Program-made: the position numbers and the translations under genes
Assembly: GCA_011523315.1 (NCBI GenBank)
Contig: WTHE01000656.1
Location: 1 to 6,303, forward strand
From: Candidatus Binatota bacterium
GTDB lineage: Bacteria; Desulfobacterota; Binatia; Bin18
Direction: 5' to 3'
Length of the DNA: 6,303 nt
Notes under the pieces: model-generated
What the model was told of the DNA's origin: nothing
The model's input: only the letters and a program-made list of their open reading frames with translations
The model's database searches: none
Part shown: piece by piece, positions 6,252 through 6,303 of the stretch
Layout of the letters: the number at the start of each line of letters is the position of its first letter
Numbering within the stretch: position 1 is the stretch's first letter

Positions 6252-6303
6252 GTCGGGTAAGAGGGTCACATTGCTGTGACTCCCTCCCCTAAGAACCGTA
6301 CGT
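6252..6303 (-). mobile_element. 3' end of a group II intron (part of domain V and domain VI)
   Basis: Reading the minus strand from the window edge, CGTACGGTTC (6302-6293) is the conserved 3' strand of domain V. Domain VI follows: GTCACA-GCAA-TGTGAC forms a 6-bp stem capped by a GNRA tetraloop (6280-6265). Below it, after one A/C mismatch, pairs G-C, G-U, G-C, A-U and G-U lead to an unpaired A at 6258, then three G-C pairs close the base. That A is 7 nt from a predicted 3' end at 6252 (sequence ending CCCGAC), which matches the branch-point adenosine and AY intron ending. The intron body, its 5' end and any reverse transcriptase/maturase lie beyond the window. It is in sense with the interrupted gene. 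Confidence 0.82.

Noticed and set aside
1..6303. CRISPR array, tRNA or rRNA genes
   Set aside because: I saw no regularly spaced direct repeats, no tRNA cloverleaf pattern and no rRNA-like conserved sequence on either strand.

Overview
This 6.3 kb GC-rich window looks like an accessory region of a proteobacterium-like Gram-negative chromosome or large plasmid. Taxonomy is inferred only from base composition and from the mix of IS4, IS110, MNT/HEPN and group II intron elements; nothing here fixes the species. Every gene I can support reads on the minus strand, so transcription runs from high to low coordinates.

In transcription order, the right edge (6252-6303) carries the last ~52 nt of a group II intron: the 3' half of domain V and a well-formed domain VI with a bulged adenosine 7 nt from the predicted 3' splice site. 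The intron is sense-oriented and sits directly against the open frame of a large protein of unknown function (4612-6251, ~546 residues visible). That protein has no convincing start in the window, so it is best read as the 3' exon of an intron-split gene whose 5' exon lies outside. Its sequence resembles the C-terminal part of very large ATP-binding-type proteins known to me, some defence-associated; this is a recollection and not a search result.

Downstream, in the same direction, is a compact MNT/HEPN toxin-antitoxin pair: the MNT nucleotidyltransferase antitoxin (4207-4521) overlaps the HEPN protein (3828-4220) by 14 nt. Below that is about 290 bp with no recognised gene.

The lower half is mobile DNA. 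An IS110-family DEDD recombinase (2106-3347) has a long upstream non-coding leader (about 3348-3540) with three consecutive hairpins, where the IS110 group encodes its bridge RNA. Abutting it is a complete IS4-family element (687-2020, 20-bp perfect terminal inverted repeats, 400-aa DDE transposase). The IS4 element cuts off the 5' end of a conserved hypothetical gene (1-685) that also runs out of the left edge. No target-site duplication flanks it, which suggests rearrangement after insertion.

Overall this resembles a defence/toxin-antitoxin island being eroded by mobile elements. The most noteworthy points are the sense-oriented group II intron inside a large possible defence gene, a 12-bp perfect inverted repeat 31 nt into its 3' exon, and the candidate IS110 bridge RNA.
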